A stretch of 64,000 nucleotides of DNA, taken from CAXMQZ01 sp963707075. GTDB lineage: Bacteria > Acidobacteriota > Thermoanaerobaculia > Multivoradales > JAHEKO01. Numbering within the stretch: position 1 is the stretch's first letter; each line of letters begins with the position of its first letter. The position numbers and the translations under genes were made by a program. The notes below the pieces were generated by a model. It ran no database searches. It was not told where the DNA came from and was given only the letters and a program-made list of their open reading frames with translations. The stretch covers positions 372,001 to 436,000 of the forward strand of contig CAVPOX010000001.1 in assembly GCA_963707075.1 (NCBI GenBank). Direction: 5' to 3'. Below are positions 49,882 to 57,660 of this stretch, one piece after another.

Positions 49882-50631
49882 TTGATCCAGTTTCTCAAGG
49901 TTAGCAAGAAGTTTTCGTCGGGCTCCGTAGCGCTACGCGAAGTCAGCTTCAAGCTGGACAAGGGGGATTTTGCCTTCCTGAGGGGGGCGAGTGGCGCTGG
50001 CAAAAGCACATTGTTGAAACTCATCTACCGGGAAATCGAGCCTACGGCCGGCCAGATCCTGGTCAATGGTCGCAATGTCTCCTCGATTCCACGAAAGAAG
50101 ATTCCGTATCTGAGGCGATCCATCGGCGTGGTTTTTCAGGATTTTCGACTGATTCCCCGGCGAACGATCTTCGAAAACATCAGCTATCTGCCCCAGATCC
50201 TGGGGATGGGTCTGGAGGAGCGCAAGCGGCTGGCCTATCAGACTCTCAGGCGAGTGGGATTGGCACATCGCATGAGCTCCTTCCCCTTGCAGCTCTCCGG
50301 TGGGGAACAGCAGCGAGTGGCAATCGCGCGCGCCTTGATCAATCAGCCGGAGATTCTCATTGCGGATGAACCGACGGGCAACCTCGACCCGGATCTGTCC
50401 CTGGAGATCATGCGGCTGTTTGTCGAAATCAACGGCAAAGGCACGACAGTTCTGTTGGCTACCCATGATCCGAGTTTCGTGCGGGCTGTCGGGGGCAGAG
50501 TCTTGTCTCTGGATCGCGGTCGCCTGGTGGGTGACAGGGTGGTCGAGCGAGAGAGTCGATTGCTGACCCGCGACGCGGTTGCTGAAGAGGTCACGGACCT
50601 GAAGGTTGCCGGTTCCGAGGGTTCGGTGTGA
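49882..50631 (+). CDS. ftsE: Cell-division ABC ATPase FtsE
   Basis: 249 residues from TTG 49882 (AGGAG lies 11 nt upstream; an ATG at 49875 is out of frame). Walker A is RGASGAGKSTLL, the Q-loop VFQDFRLIPRRT, the signature LQLSGGEQQRVAIARAL, Walker B ILIADEPTGNLD and the switch His in LLATHDPSFV. FtsE powers FtsX, which activates septal peptidoglycan hydrolases. The C-terminus is about 25 residues longer than in E. coli. It overlaps ftsX as GTGTGA. Confidence 0.95.
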   Translation: MIQFLKVSKKFSSGSVALREVSFKLDKGDFAFLRGASGAGKSTLLKLIYREIEPTAGQILVNGRNVSSIPRKKIPYLRRSIGVVFQDFRLIPRRTIFENISYLPQILGMGLEERKRLAYQTLRRVGLAHRMSSFPLQLSGGEQQRVAIARALINQPEILIADEPTGNLDPDLSLEIMRLFVEINGKGTTVLLATHDPSFVRAVGGRVLSLDRGRLVGDRVVERESRLLTRDAVAEEVTDLKVAGSEGSV

Positions 50632-51530
50632 GCCTGATACGCATCCTCGGGTACTTCCTGAGTGAAGCGACCTCGAGTCTCTGGCGGAGCTGGAAGGTGA
50701 GCCTGCTAGCCATCCTCACCATTGCGATGAGCATCTTCATCGGTGGCACCTTCATGCTGCTGAGCGGCAACCTGGAGCATCTGGTGGAAGACTGGCGGCA
50801 GGAAGCGAAGATCATCGTCTATCTGGAGCCGTCGAGCTCGTCCACCGACGTCGAGCGGGTTCGTTTGCTGGCCGACCAGCCAGCCTGGATCAACTCCGTC
50901 GAGGAAATCTCGGGCAAAGAGGCGAGCTCTCGGTTCCGCGAGATCTTTCCCAGCGTTCAGGACCTGCTGCGCAGCTGGGATGAAGAGCCACTTCCAACAT
51001 CTTTGGAGATGAGCTTCGACACGACCCGAGCTTCCAGAGGCGATTTCGATGCGTGGCTGAGTGAAATGCGTGCCGACCCGACTGTGATACTGGTCGATGA
51101 CGACCGGGACTGGCTGCACCAGCTCGATGCCTTCGTCGGCATTCTGCGTGGTCTTGGCCTGGTGGTGGGGCTCGCACTGCTTGGGGCGGCCGTGGTGACG
51201 ATCGCCAGTGTCATCCGTCTGACCGCCTACCTGTATCGAGATGAGATCTCTGTCATGCGAATGGTGGGCGCCACCGAGCTCTACATCAGGGGTCCCTTTT
51301 TCTGCGAGGGCCTTGTTCAGGGTTTTGCCGGCGGTGTTGTGGCCCTGCTGAGCCTCTGGGTGGCTTTTCTGGCGCTGAATCCGCGCAACTCGACGGTCCT
51401 CCTGGGAAACGTGCTGATCGATCGCTTCCTCTCCTGGCAGGGCATGCTGGCGTTGCTGGGTGTGGCTACGCTGGCCGGCCTGTTGGGTGCGATAGTGTCC
51501 CTGCGCCGTGAGAATCTGGCGACTGACTGA
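50628..51530 (+). CDS. ftsX: Cell-division permease-like FtsX
   Basis: 300 residues from GTG. Four membrane helices, the first at about residues 22-42 (KVSLLAILTIAMSIFIGGTF), then a periplasmic loop of about 120 residues (IIVYLEPSSSSTDVERVRLL, ISGKEASSRFREIF) and three C-terminal helices (GLGLVVGLALLGAAVVTIAS). The RDEISVMRMVGATELYIRGP coupling segment is diagnostic. With FtsE it controls peptidoglycan hydrolases at division. Confidence 0.95.
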   Translation: MSLIRILGYFLSEATSSLWRSWKVSLLAILTIAMSIFIGGTFMLLSGNLEHLVEDWRQEAKIIVYLEPSSSSTDVERVRLLADQPAWINSVEEISGKEASSRFREIFPSVQDLLRSWDEEPLPTSLEMSFDTTRASRGDFDAWLSEMRADPTVILVDDDRDWLHQLDAFVGILRGLGLVVGLALLGAAVVTIASVIRLTAYLYRDEISVMRMVGATELYIRGPFFCEGLVQGFAGGVVALLSLWVAFLALNPRNSTVLLGNVLIDRFLSWQGMLALLGVATLAGLLGAIVSLRRENLATD

Positions 51531-51534
51531 GGAC

Positions 51535-51560
51535 AAAAAGAAGGGGGCCTTGCGGCCCCC
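51535..51560 (-). terminator. Intrinsic terminator of the TPR/TonB cluster
   Basis: On the minus strand, GGGGGCC-GCAA-GGCCCCC is followed by TTCTTTTTG. It lies 28 nt after the TPR gene stop. The stem may also slow rightward transcription after ftsX, although no T-run is present on that side. Confidence 0.9.
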
Positions 51561-51587
51561 TGCGAGTGAAGCGAAAATCTTTCGAGC

Positions 51588-52754
51588 TCAATTGGGTGGT
51601 GGCCCACCGGGCAACTGCTCGAGCTCCTTCTTGAGCTTCTCCTGCTCTTCCTCGATCGCCTTGATTCTCTCGGCCTCGGCTTCGACTTCCTGATTGAACT
51701 GAGCAGTCTTCTGGTTTTCCTCGACCCGCGCCACGCCCGCAGAATCTCCTGCCTTTTGATAGGCGCTGATGGCGGCGCTGTAGCTCTTCTGCTTTTCGTA
51801 GACAAAGCCCAGTTGTTTCCAGATGGTGACCTGGTCCTTCCCGGGACTGGCTTTGTCGAGGGCCTTCTTCAAGGTCGATTCAGCGGAACCGAACTGGTCC
51901 TTCTGAGTGTAGGCCTGCCCCTGGTAGAAGAGAGGGAGCCAGTCGTTGGGGTTCTTGCGTGCGGCCTGGTCCAGGGTGGACAGAGCACCGTCGAACTGCT
52001 TGGCCCCGAGCTGGGCACCGGCAAGCAGCATCAGGTTGTCGTAGCTCGGATCGACCGAGACCAGTTTCTGGGCGGCAGAGGAGGCCTTGGAGTAGGCCTG
52101 GGTCTTGGCTTGCCCCGTCGAGGAACGTCCCTTGCGCAGCAGTGCCTGAGCATAGGCGTTCTGTTTCGCCGGGTCGCTGCCATCCAGCTGCGCAGCCTTG
52201 GCGAGCGCCGCGATTGCGTCATCGAGATCGCCATCACGGAGTGCCGCAGTGCCATATTGATACTGGAGGCTCGCATCGTTGGGTTTGGCTCGTGCAGCTT
52301 GTTGAAGCTGGGCGAGAGCTTGACCGGTGTTGCCACTCTTGTCGAGAGCCAGGGCCAGCATCTGGTGCAGCGCCGATTGTTGGGATTCCGGCAAGGAAGA
52401 AGCATCGATCTTGCCGAGCAAAGCGGCTGCGTCGGAGAACCGTCCGGCTTCGAGATAGACCTTGCCGAGGGCTAGCTGCACACCGACATTGCCAGGTTCC
52501 AATTCGAGGGCCTTGCGCAGATGGGTCAAGGCTTCGTCGTTGCGCTTCAGCTTGGCTAGGGACTGGCCGAGCATGTAATGGCCCTGAAAGACGTCGGGCC
52601 GCTCGTCGACGAAGGTCTGGAACTCCTTGGCTGCCTGTTGGTAGTTGCCACTCTTGAAGGCGGCCACACCCTCTTCCCAGCCGGCCTCTACCACTGTCGC
52701 GGTTGCCAGGATAAGGACAGCCAGTGCAAGTGATGCTGTGGCTCGATACCTCAT
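51588..52754 (-). CDS. Exported TPR protein of the TonB cluster
   Basis: 388 residues from ATG 52754 with GGAGAG 5 nt upstream. A signal peptide (LALAVLILATATVVEA-G) precedes at least eight TPR units, for example GVAAFKSGNYQQAAKEFQTF, GHYMLGQSLAKLKRNDEALT, LQYQYGTAALRDGDLDDAIA and WKQLGFVYEKQKSYSAAISA, and a C-terminal coiled coil (EVEAEAERIKAIEEEQEKLK) ending in a Pro-rich tail. It follows tonB at 46 bp and ends the operon at an intrinsic terminator. It is probably a periplasmic scaffold associated with the TonB motor. Confidence 0.85.
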   Translation of the reverse strand: MRYRATASLALAVLILATATVVEAGWEEGVAAFKSGNYQQAAKEFQTFVDERPDVFQGHYMLGQSLAKLKRNDEALTHLRKALELEPGNVGVQLALGKVYLEAGRFSDAAALLGKIDASSLPESQQSALHQMLALALDKSGNTGQALAQLQQAARAKPNDASLQYQYGTAALRDGDLDDAIAALAKAAQLDGSDPAKQNAYAQALLRKGRSSTGQAKTQAYSKASSAAQKLVSVDPSYDNLMLLAGAQLGAKQFDGALSTLDQAARKNPNDWLPLFYQGQAYTQKDQFGSAESTLKKALDKASPGKDQVTIWKQLGFVYEKQKSYSAAISAYQKAGDSAGVARVEENQKTAQFNQEVEAEAERIKAIEEEQEKLKKELEQLPGGPPPN

Positions 52755-52800
52755 GGTTGCTCTCCTTGATTCTGCAGCGGCCAAGCGGCCTTCTCGACTC

Positions 52801-53517
52801 CTACTGTAGTCTGAAGTTCACGGTCAGGTTGTAGATCACTGCCACCGGCTTTCCATTCAAGGTGGCTGGCTGAAACGTCCACTTCTTGACAGCGTCTGCC
52901 GCTGCTGTATCCAGACCCATTGGCAAGCCCTTGAGCACCTTGACGTTGGTGACCTTTCCTTCCTTGTCGATGATCGCTTCCACGATCACCACCCCCTGGA
53001 TACGCGCTTTACGCGCGATCTCCGTGTACTGCGGGGAAGGTGCGGAGACCTTTACGGGTGGCTGAACGTCACCACCGACGCGAATCGGACCTTCTGGCTC
53101 TGCTGGTGGTGGTCCTTCGGGGATGCCAAAGATGATGTCGGTGTCAGGGATCTCGATCACCGTCTCAACCTCGTCGGGCAGTCGAATCGGCTCCGGCTCG
53201 TCTGGAGTTGGATCGGGGATCGGCACCTTCTTGGCGCGGGCCTTCGGGATCTCGCGTTGTTGCTTCGGCGGGGGTGGCTTGAAGCGCACCTGTTGTACGA
53301 CATAGACCTTGGGCTTCTTCGCCTCCTGCGCCTCGGCCACCATCTCGGGGACCTTGATGAGAAAGAAGATGACGTGAAAGACGATGGCAAGCACGATGGC
53401 AATGCGCATGGTCTTCTTGTCATCCTCATACTCGAGGGCAAAGGTCTCCTCGGCCATCAGGACCGATGGGGTTTCGTCCTTGGTCTTCTGCGGAGTGGGC
53501 TTTGTCTCTTTTGCCAT
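52801..53517 (-). CDS. tonB: TonB-type energy transducer
   Basis: 238 residues. A cytoplasmic N-terminus of about 38 residues is longer than usual and precedes one membrane helix (TMRIAIVLAIVFHVIFFLIK). A Pro-rich linker follows (KPPPPKQQREIPKARAKK, PIPDPTPDEPEPI), and then a C-terminal TonB domain of about 85 residues (VSAPSPQYTEIARKARIQGV, VIVEAIIDKEGKVTNVKVLK, AVKKWTFQPATLNGKPVAVI). It transmits proton-motive force from ExbB/ExbD to outer-membrane receptors, none of which is in the window. Confidence 0.94.
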   Translation of the reverse strand: MAKETKPTPQKTKDETPSVLMAEETFALEYEDDKKTMRIAIVLAIVFHVIFFLIKVPEMVAEAQEAKKPKVYVVQQVRFKPPPPKQQREIPKARAKKVPIPDPTPDEPEPIRLPDEVETVIEIPDTDIIFGIPEGPPPAEPEGPIRVGGDVQPPVKVSAPSPQYTEIARKARIQGVVIVEAIIDKEGKVTNVKVLKGLPMGLDTAAADAVKKWTFQPATLNGKPVAVIYNLTVNFRLQ

Positions 53518-53522
53518 GGCGA

Positions 53523-53957
53523 TCAGTACCAGAACATGTCGATTTCACGTTGTGTCGGAATCGAGACGTTCTTGACCTCGATTCCTATCTTCTCCGGTGC
53601 CTGCCTGAGCTCATCGAACACGCTGACCATGTAACCATATTCCGTCATCTCGTTGGACCGGATTATCACGGGCTTCATCGGGTTGCGCTCCAGCTTGGGC
53701 TTCAGATAATCGAGGACCTGATCCAGTTGCAGAGGCTTGTTGTCCACCATCAAAGCGCCGCCGGGCTGCACTTCGATGAGCACCGATTCCTCCTTGTCGA
53801 CCAGAGGGCTGTCCTCCTCTTGTGGCAAGGAGAAGTCCAGACCGCGGGTCGCCGCGAAGGTCGTGGTCACCATGAAGTAGATGATCAGCAGGAAGGCGAT
53901 GTCCGCCATAGAAGCGGTCGGGATCTCATCGTCTACCTGGGCTTTCTTGAATTTCAC
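53523..53957 (-). CDS. exbD: ExbD/TolR-type biopolymer transport protein (second copy)
   Basis: 144 residues. One N-terminal membrane helix with the proton-path Asp in IPTASMADIAFLLIIYFMVT, followed by a periplasmic domain (SVLIEVQPGGALMVDNKPLQ, MKPVIIRSNEMTEYGYMVSV). It lies 5 nt before tonB and 4 nt after the other exbD, so the cluster is tightly packed. Confidence 0.93.
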   Translation of the reverse strand: MKFKKAQVDDEIPTASMADIAFLLIIYFMVTTTFAATRGLDFSLPQEEDSPLVDKEESVLIEVQPGGALMVDNKPLQLDQVLDYLKPKLERNPMKPVIIRSNEMTEYGYMVSVFDELRQAPEKIGIEVKNVSIPTQREIDMFWY

Positions 53958-53961
53958 AGCC

Positions 53962-54399
53962 TCAACCTCCTGACGCGGCCGAATCGACGGTCTCTTGCTC
54001 CGATAGGAGATAGATAGTCTTGGCTTTGGCCTGTTTGAGAGAGTCTATGACGCCGTCGACGTAGCGATAGGGAACATTGGTGTCGGCCTTTAGAACAAAG
54101 TCCTTCGACGGATCCCTGGCCACAACATCTGCGGCAAAAGACAGCACATCCTCGGGATGCACCGGTACGCTGATCTCTTCGCCACCGCTCACCCGAATCT
54201 GTCCGGACTCGGTAATCGAGATGTAGGCGGACTTCTTCGGGATTTCGAGGCGAATCTCGGTCTTCGGCAAGAAGACCTGAGTCTTGTCCACCTCGAAATT
54301 GATGGTGACCATGAAGAAGATGATCAGCAGAAAGGCAATGTCCGCCATCGAAGCGGTCGGAATGCCCTGATTTTGGACTGATCGAACGTTCAGTTTCAT
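53962..54399 (-). CDS. exbD: ExbD/TolR-type biopolymer transport protein (first copy)
   Basis: 145 residues. The membrane helix (IPTASMADIAFLLIIFFMVT) is nearly identical to the next gene's, while the periplasmic parts differ (RLEIPKKSAYISITESGQIR, FVLKADTNVPYRYVDGVIDS). Two ExbD proteins with one ExbB suggest a heteromeric stator around the ExbB pentamer. Confidence 0.93.
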   Translation of the reverse strand: MKLNVRSVQNQGIPTASMADIAFLLIIFFMVTINFEVDKTQVFLPKTEIRLEIPKKSAYISITESGQIRVSGGEEISVPVHPEDVLSFAADVVARDPSKDFVLKADTNVPYRYVDGVIDSLKQAKAKTIYLLSEQETVDSAASGG

Positions 54400-54421
54400 G
54401 GTCTATTCCAGTTCCCTGAAA

Positions 54422-55120
54422 TCAACTGCCGGCCGGCTTGGCGGCAGCACCCGCGGCAGGTCTGGCAGTGGCTGGCTCGGGTGTAATACCACTGCGCTGC
54501 ATCTCGCTGAAGGTCTCGAGCAACATGTTGGTCGAGGTCTCGATATCGCGCACGAACTTGTTGATACGACTCATGAAGAAGTTGTAGGCGAGCTGTGCCG
54601 GAATCGCCACGAAAAGACCTGCGGCGGTCGTGATCAGGGCCTCCGAGATACCTGCGGCGACCAGCCCGGGATTGGAAAGACCAGCTTCTGCGAGCGCGTC
54701 GAAGGATTTGATCATGCCGGCGACAGTGCCGAAGAAACCGAGCAACGGCGACACGTTGGCGATGGTTGCGAGCCAGACGAGATTGCGCTCCAGGCGTCCC
54801 ATCTCGAAGAGAGCGGCGTTCTCGATCGTCTTCTCGACGTCTTCCTTGGGCTCACCATACTTGAGCAGGCCAGCCTTCATGATCGAGGGTACCGGTCCTC
54901 TGTAGTCTTCGCAGACCTTGATTGCATCCGGAATGGAGCGATTGACGATCAGGGCTTTGCGAATCTTCGCCAGGAATTCGTTGACATTGATCTTGGCTTT
55001 ACGCAAGGCGATGAAGCGCTCGATGATGAAGACCAGGCCAAGAATCGAGAACAACAGCAGAGGCCACATCACCGGTCCGCCGTCCCTAAACAGTTTTACG
55101 AAAGTTCCGCCGATATCCAC
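54422..55120 (-). CDS. exbB: ExbB/TolQ/MotA-type proton channel
   Basis: 232 residues from GTG 55120, which has GGAGGAGG 6 nt upstream; longer frames lack this site. Three membrane helices: WPLLLFSILGLVFIIERFIA, then LATIANVSPLLGFFGTVAGM, and ALITTAAGLFVAIPAQLAYN. The conserved IANVSPLLGFFGTVAGMI and ISEALITTAAGLFVAIPA blocks line the proton path. It is the first gene of exbB-exbD-exbD-tonB-TPR. The Ala/Pro-rich C-terminal tail is extra. Confidence 0.95.
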   Translation of the reverse strand: MDIGGTFVKLFRDGGPVMWPLLLFSILGLVFIIERFIALRKAKINVNEFLAKIRKALIVNRSIPDAIKVCEDYRGPVPSIMKAGLLKYGEPKEDVEKTIENAALFEMGRLERNLVWLATIANVSPLLGFFGTVAGMIKSFDALAEAGLSNPGLVAAGISEALITTAAGLFVAIPAQLAYNFFMSRINKFVRDIETSTNMLLETFSEMQRSGITPEPATARPAAGAAAKPAGS

Positions 55121-55292
55121 GAGTTTCCTCCTCCATACAGAATTAGACCCCAGAGAGTCGAAACGAGTTCCCGAAACCCTTCGCCAAACCGTCAAAAAAG
55201 TGCTCAAAGGGGATCAGGCCCGAGCTCCGATGCTGCTTTCAAAACTAACAGCGACAAGTCTATGCCTCGCTGGCTGTGGAGACAAGGTTGGC

Positions 55293-55322
55293 ATGCTAGC
55301 ACAGGGCTCTGCGGCGCTACAA
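55293..55322 (-). promoter_or_regulatory. Candidate promoter of the exbB operon
   Basis: On the minus strand, TTGTAG (55317-55322) and TAGCAT (55293-55298) with an 18-bp spacer, about 170 bp upstream of exbB. The 55121-55352 spacer otherwise shows no gene. Confidence 0.4.
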
Positions 55323-55352
55323 CTGAGATATCGAGCCAGCGAAGCGGTGGGC

Positions 55353-55847
55353 TCAGCCGCCTGCCAGGAGCTGTTCCATGTGTCTTCTCTGCGCATAGCA
55401 GATGGCCATGGCGAGCGCGTCGGCAGCGTCGGCGCTGAGCCTGTCGTCACTGAGAGAAAGGTGGAGCCTCACCATCCGCGCGATCTGATCCTTGCTCGCC
55501 CGACCCTGGCCGGCGACGGCACTCTTCACCTCCGCTGGAGAGTACTCGCCGATCTTCAATCCGTGGCCAGCGAGCACCGCCAGGAGGGCGCCCCGAGCCT
55601 GGGCCAGGACCACGAGCGACCGGGTGTTCGGACCGTGAAAGGGTGTCTCCAGGATAGCTATCTCCGGCTGCCACCTCTCGATCAGGTCGCCCAACTGGCG
55701 GGCCAGCTCAGCCAGCCGGGTCGGCACGGGTTGCGAGGCGGGGCAAGAGAATCGGCCGTAGTCCACCGCTCGCAGGCCGCTACCCTTCGCCTCCACCAGC
55801 CCATAGCCGGTGTGACGGCTGCCGGGATCTAGACCGAGAATCAACAC
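55353..55847 (-). CDS. ruvC: Holliday-junction resolvase
   Basis: 164 residues from GTG 55847. It cuts four-way junctions. Catalytic Asp7 is in ILGLDPGSRHTGYG, Glu in AILETPFHGPNTRSL, and the C-terminal Asp pair in LSADAADALAMAICYAQRR. It follows yebC at 25 bp, the usual order, but ruvA and ruvB are absent here. Confidence 0.95.
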   Translation of the reverse strand: MLILGLDPGSRHTGYGLVEAKGSGLRAVDYGRFSCPASQPVPTRLAELARQLGDLIERWQPEIAILETPFHGPNTRSLVVLAQARGALLAVLAGHGLKIGEYSPAEVKSAVAGQGRASKDQIARMVRLHLSLSDDRLSADAADALAMAICYAQRRHMEQLLAGG

Positions 55848-55872
55848 GGGTATCGGACCTTGTTGGCGTGTG

Positions 55873-56622
55873 TCAGCCGAACTCGGCGGCGAGAACTTCA
55901 GCGTCGATATCGAAATTTGCCCAGACGTTCTGCACGTCCTCGTGTTCTTCTAGCGCCTCCATGAGACGCATGAGTTGCGAGACTTTGTCGGCATCCACTG
56001 TTGTCACGTTCTGCGGCAACATCGCCAGCTCCTTGGCAACCAGGGGTACCTGCCGCTTTTCCAACTCCTCTCGGAAGGCGGCGAAGCTCTCCGGCTGAGA
56101 GTAGATCTCGAATACATCCTCTTCTATGGAGATGTCTTCCGCCTCCAGCTCGAGAGCGAGCTCCATGAACGCCTCCTCGCTCATGGCGCTGCGGTCGATG
56201 GCGAAGAGACCTCGTTTGTCGAACATCCAGGCGACGCAGCCGTTTTCGCCGAGGTTTCCACCGCTCTTGGAAAACAGGTGCCTGATCTCGGCGACCGTCC
56301 GGTTGCGGTTGTCAGTGACGGCCTCGACGAGGATCGCGATTCCCCCTGGGCCATAGCCCTCGTAGGAAATCTCCTCATAGGACACCCCCTCGAGCTCGCC
56401 GGTGCCTCGCTTGATAGCTCGATCGATGTTGTCGTTCGGGACGTTGCTGGTCTTTGCTTCCTGGATGGCGGTGCGGAGGCGAGGATTGCCATCCGGGTCG
56501 CCGCCCCCAAGACGGGATGCGACTGTAATTTCTTTGAGCAGCTTGGTCCAGAGTTGTCCCCGACGAGCGTCGGTGACCGCTTTCTTACGTTTGATCTGTG
56601 CCCACTTGCTGTGTCCAGCCAT
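55873..56622 (-). CDS. yebC: YebC/TACO1-family protein
   Basis: 249 residues with AGGAG 6 nt before the ATG. Family blocks are MAGHSKWAQIKRKKAVTDAR, DNIDRAIKRGTGELEGV, YEGYGPGGIAILVEAVTDNR, NRTVAEIRHLFSKSGGNLGE and VAWMFDKRGLF. YebC proteins act as translation factors at polyproline stretches and were earlier annotated as DNA-binding regulators. Pairing with ruvC is conserved in many bacteria. Confidence 0.95.
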   Translation of the reverse strand: MAGHSKWAQIKRKKAVTDARRGQLWTKLLKEITVASRLGGGDPDGNPRLRTAIQEAKTSNVPNDNIDRAIKRGTGELEGVSYEEISYEGYGPGGIAILVEAVTDNRNRTVAEIRHLFSKSGGNLGENGCVAWMFDKRGLFAIDRSAMSEEAFMELALELEAEDISIEEDVFEIYSQPESFAAFREELEKRQVPLVAKELAMLPQNVTTVDADKVSQLMRLMEALEEHEDVQNVWANFDIDAEVLAAEFG

Positions 56623-56723
56623 CTTTCGCTCCTGCTGCGGGTCTTGGGTTCGGAGCCATTCTAGCGCGCCTGAGGTGCCGGATTGGGGTTTGCTTAAGTC
56701 GCTCAGCCAAAAAGACTTTTCCG

Positions 56724-56752
56724 TTGACGCCCGGCAGGTTCGATGTTAGAAA
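56724..56752 (+). promoter_or_regulatory. Promoter of accD, probably giving a leaderless mRNA
   Basis: TTGACG (56724-56729) and TAGAAA (56747-56752) with a 17-bp spacer. The expected start is about 56759-56761, at most 3 nt before the ATG at 56762, and no ribosome-binding site is present. Confidence 0.6.
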
Positions 56753-56761
56753 CCTAAGTCC

Positions 56762-57607
56762 ATGGCCTGGTTCAAGAGAAGCAAGAAGCCGAAGCCGACG
56801 GGCTCGGCCAGACCCCGCAGTCAGGTGCCCGAGGGGCTCTGGGTCAAGTGCGACGGGTGTCGCGAGATCATCTATTCGAAAGAGCTGGCCAAGAACCTGC
56901 AGATCTGTCCGAAGTGCGGCTACCATTTTCGTATTTCCGCGTTGGAGCGAATCGAGTTGCTGCTCGACGAGGCTGCGACGCAGGAGCTCTATGTCGGCGT
57001 CCTGCCTGCCGATCCCTTGAAGTTTCGCGACACCAAACCCTACAAGAGTCGCTTGAAGCAATACCGGGAGTCGGCCGGAACGACGGAGGCCGTTCGCGTA
57101 GTCGAAGGAAAGATCGAGGGATCGCCCGTGATGCTGGCGGTGATGGACTATCAATTCATGGGAGGATCGATGGGTTCGGTAGTGGGTGAGAGAATCACTC
57201 GGGCTGCCGAGGAGGCCCTGCGCCGTGGCATCTCCCTGGTTGTGGTGTCGGCTTCGGGAGGGGCTCGCATGCAGGAGGGAGCCCTGTCCCTGATGCAGAT
57301 GGCGAAGATCAGCGCAGCGCTGGCTCGCTTGCGCGAGGCCCGGTTGCCCTATCTCTCCATCCTTACCGACCCTACGACCGGTGGAGTGACGGCCTCTTTC
57401 GCCATGTTGGGGGACTTGAATATCGCCGAGCCCGGTGCCTTGATCGGTTTCGCGGGTCCGCGTGTCATCGAGCAGACGATCGGTGAGAGTTTGCCGGAGG
57501 GCTTCCAACGGAGCGAATTCCTTCTGCAGCATGGTTTTCTGGATATGGTTGTTCCCCGGACCGAGCTCAAGAGCTCCATCGGACGCTGTCTGCGCCATTT
57601 TCAGTAG
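56762..57607 (+). CDS. accD: Acetyl-CoA carboxylase carboxyltransferase subunit beta
   Basis: 281 residues. An N-terminal zinc ribbon has two Cys pairs (WVKCDGCREII and QICPKCGYHF). The crotonase-fold domain shows DYQFMGGSMGSVVGERITRA, VSASGGARMQEGALSLMQMA, LTDPTTGGVTASFAMLGDLN and IGFAGPRVIEQTI. With AccA it transfers carboxyl from biotin to acetyl-CoA for fatty acid synthesis. It precedes folC by 53 bp, the classical accD-folC order. Confidence 0.97.
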   Translation: MAWFKRSKKPKPTGSARPRSQVPEGLWVKCDGCREIIYSKELAKNLQICPKCGYHFRISALERIELLLDEAATQELYVGVLPADPLKFRDTKPYKSRLKQYRESAGTTEAVRVVEGKIEGSPVMLAVMDYQFMGGSMGSVVGERITRAAEEALRRGISLVVVSASGGARMQEGALSLMQMAKISAALARLREARLPYLSILTDPTTGGVTASFAMLGDLNIAEPGALIGFAGPRVIEQTIGESLPEGFQRSEFLLQHGFLDMVVPRTELKSSIGRCLRHFQ

Positions 57608-57660
57608 CGCGAAACGGGGCTCTACAGACCTCCAGACGCGCCTTCAAAGACAAACAGGTG

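Noticed and set aside
49875..49884. Frameshift at the ftsE start (ATG 49875 in another frame)
   Set aside because: FtsE proteins normally begin MI.F..V.K, which the TTG at 49882 gives without any frameshift.
54398..55832. Plus-strand reading frames over exbB and ruvC
   Set aside because: They run antisense to genes with full motif sets; high GC alone produces such open frames.
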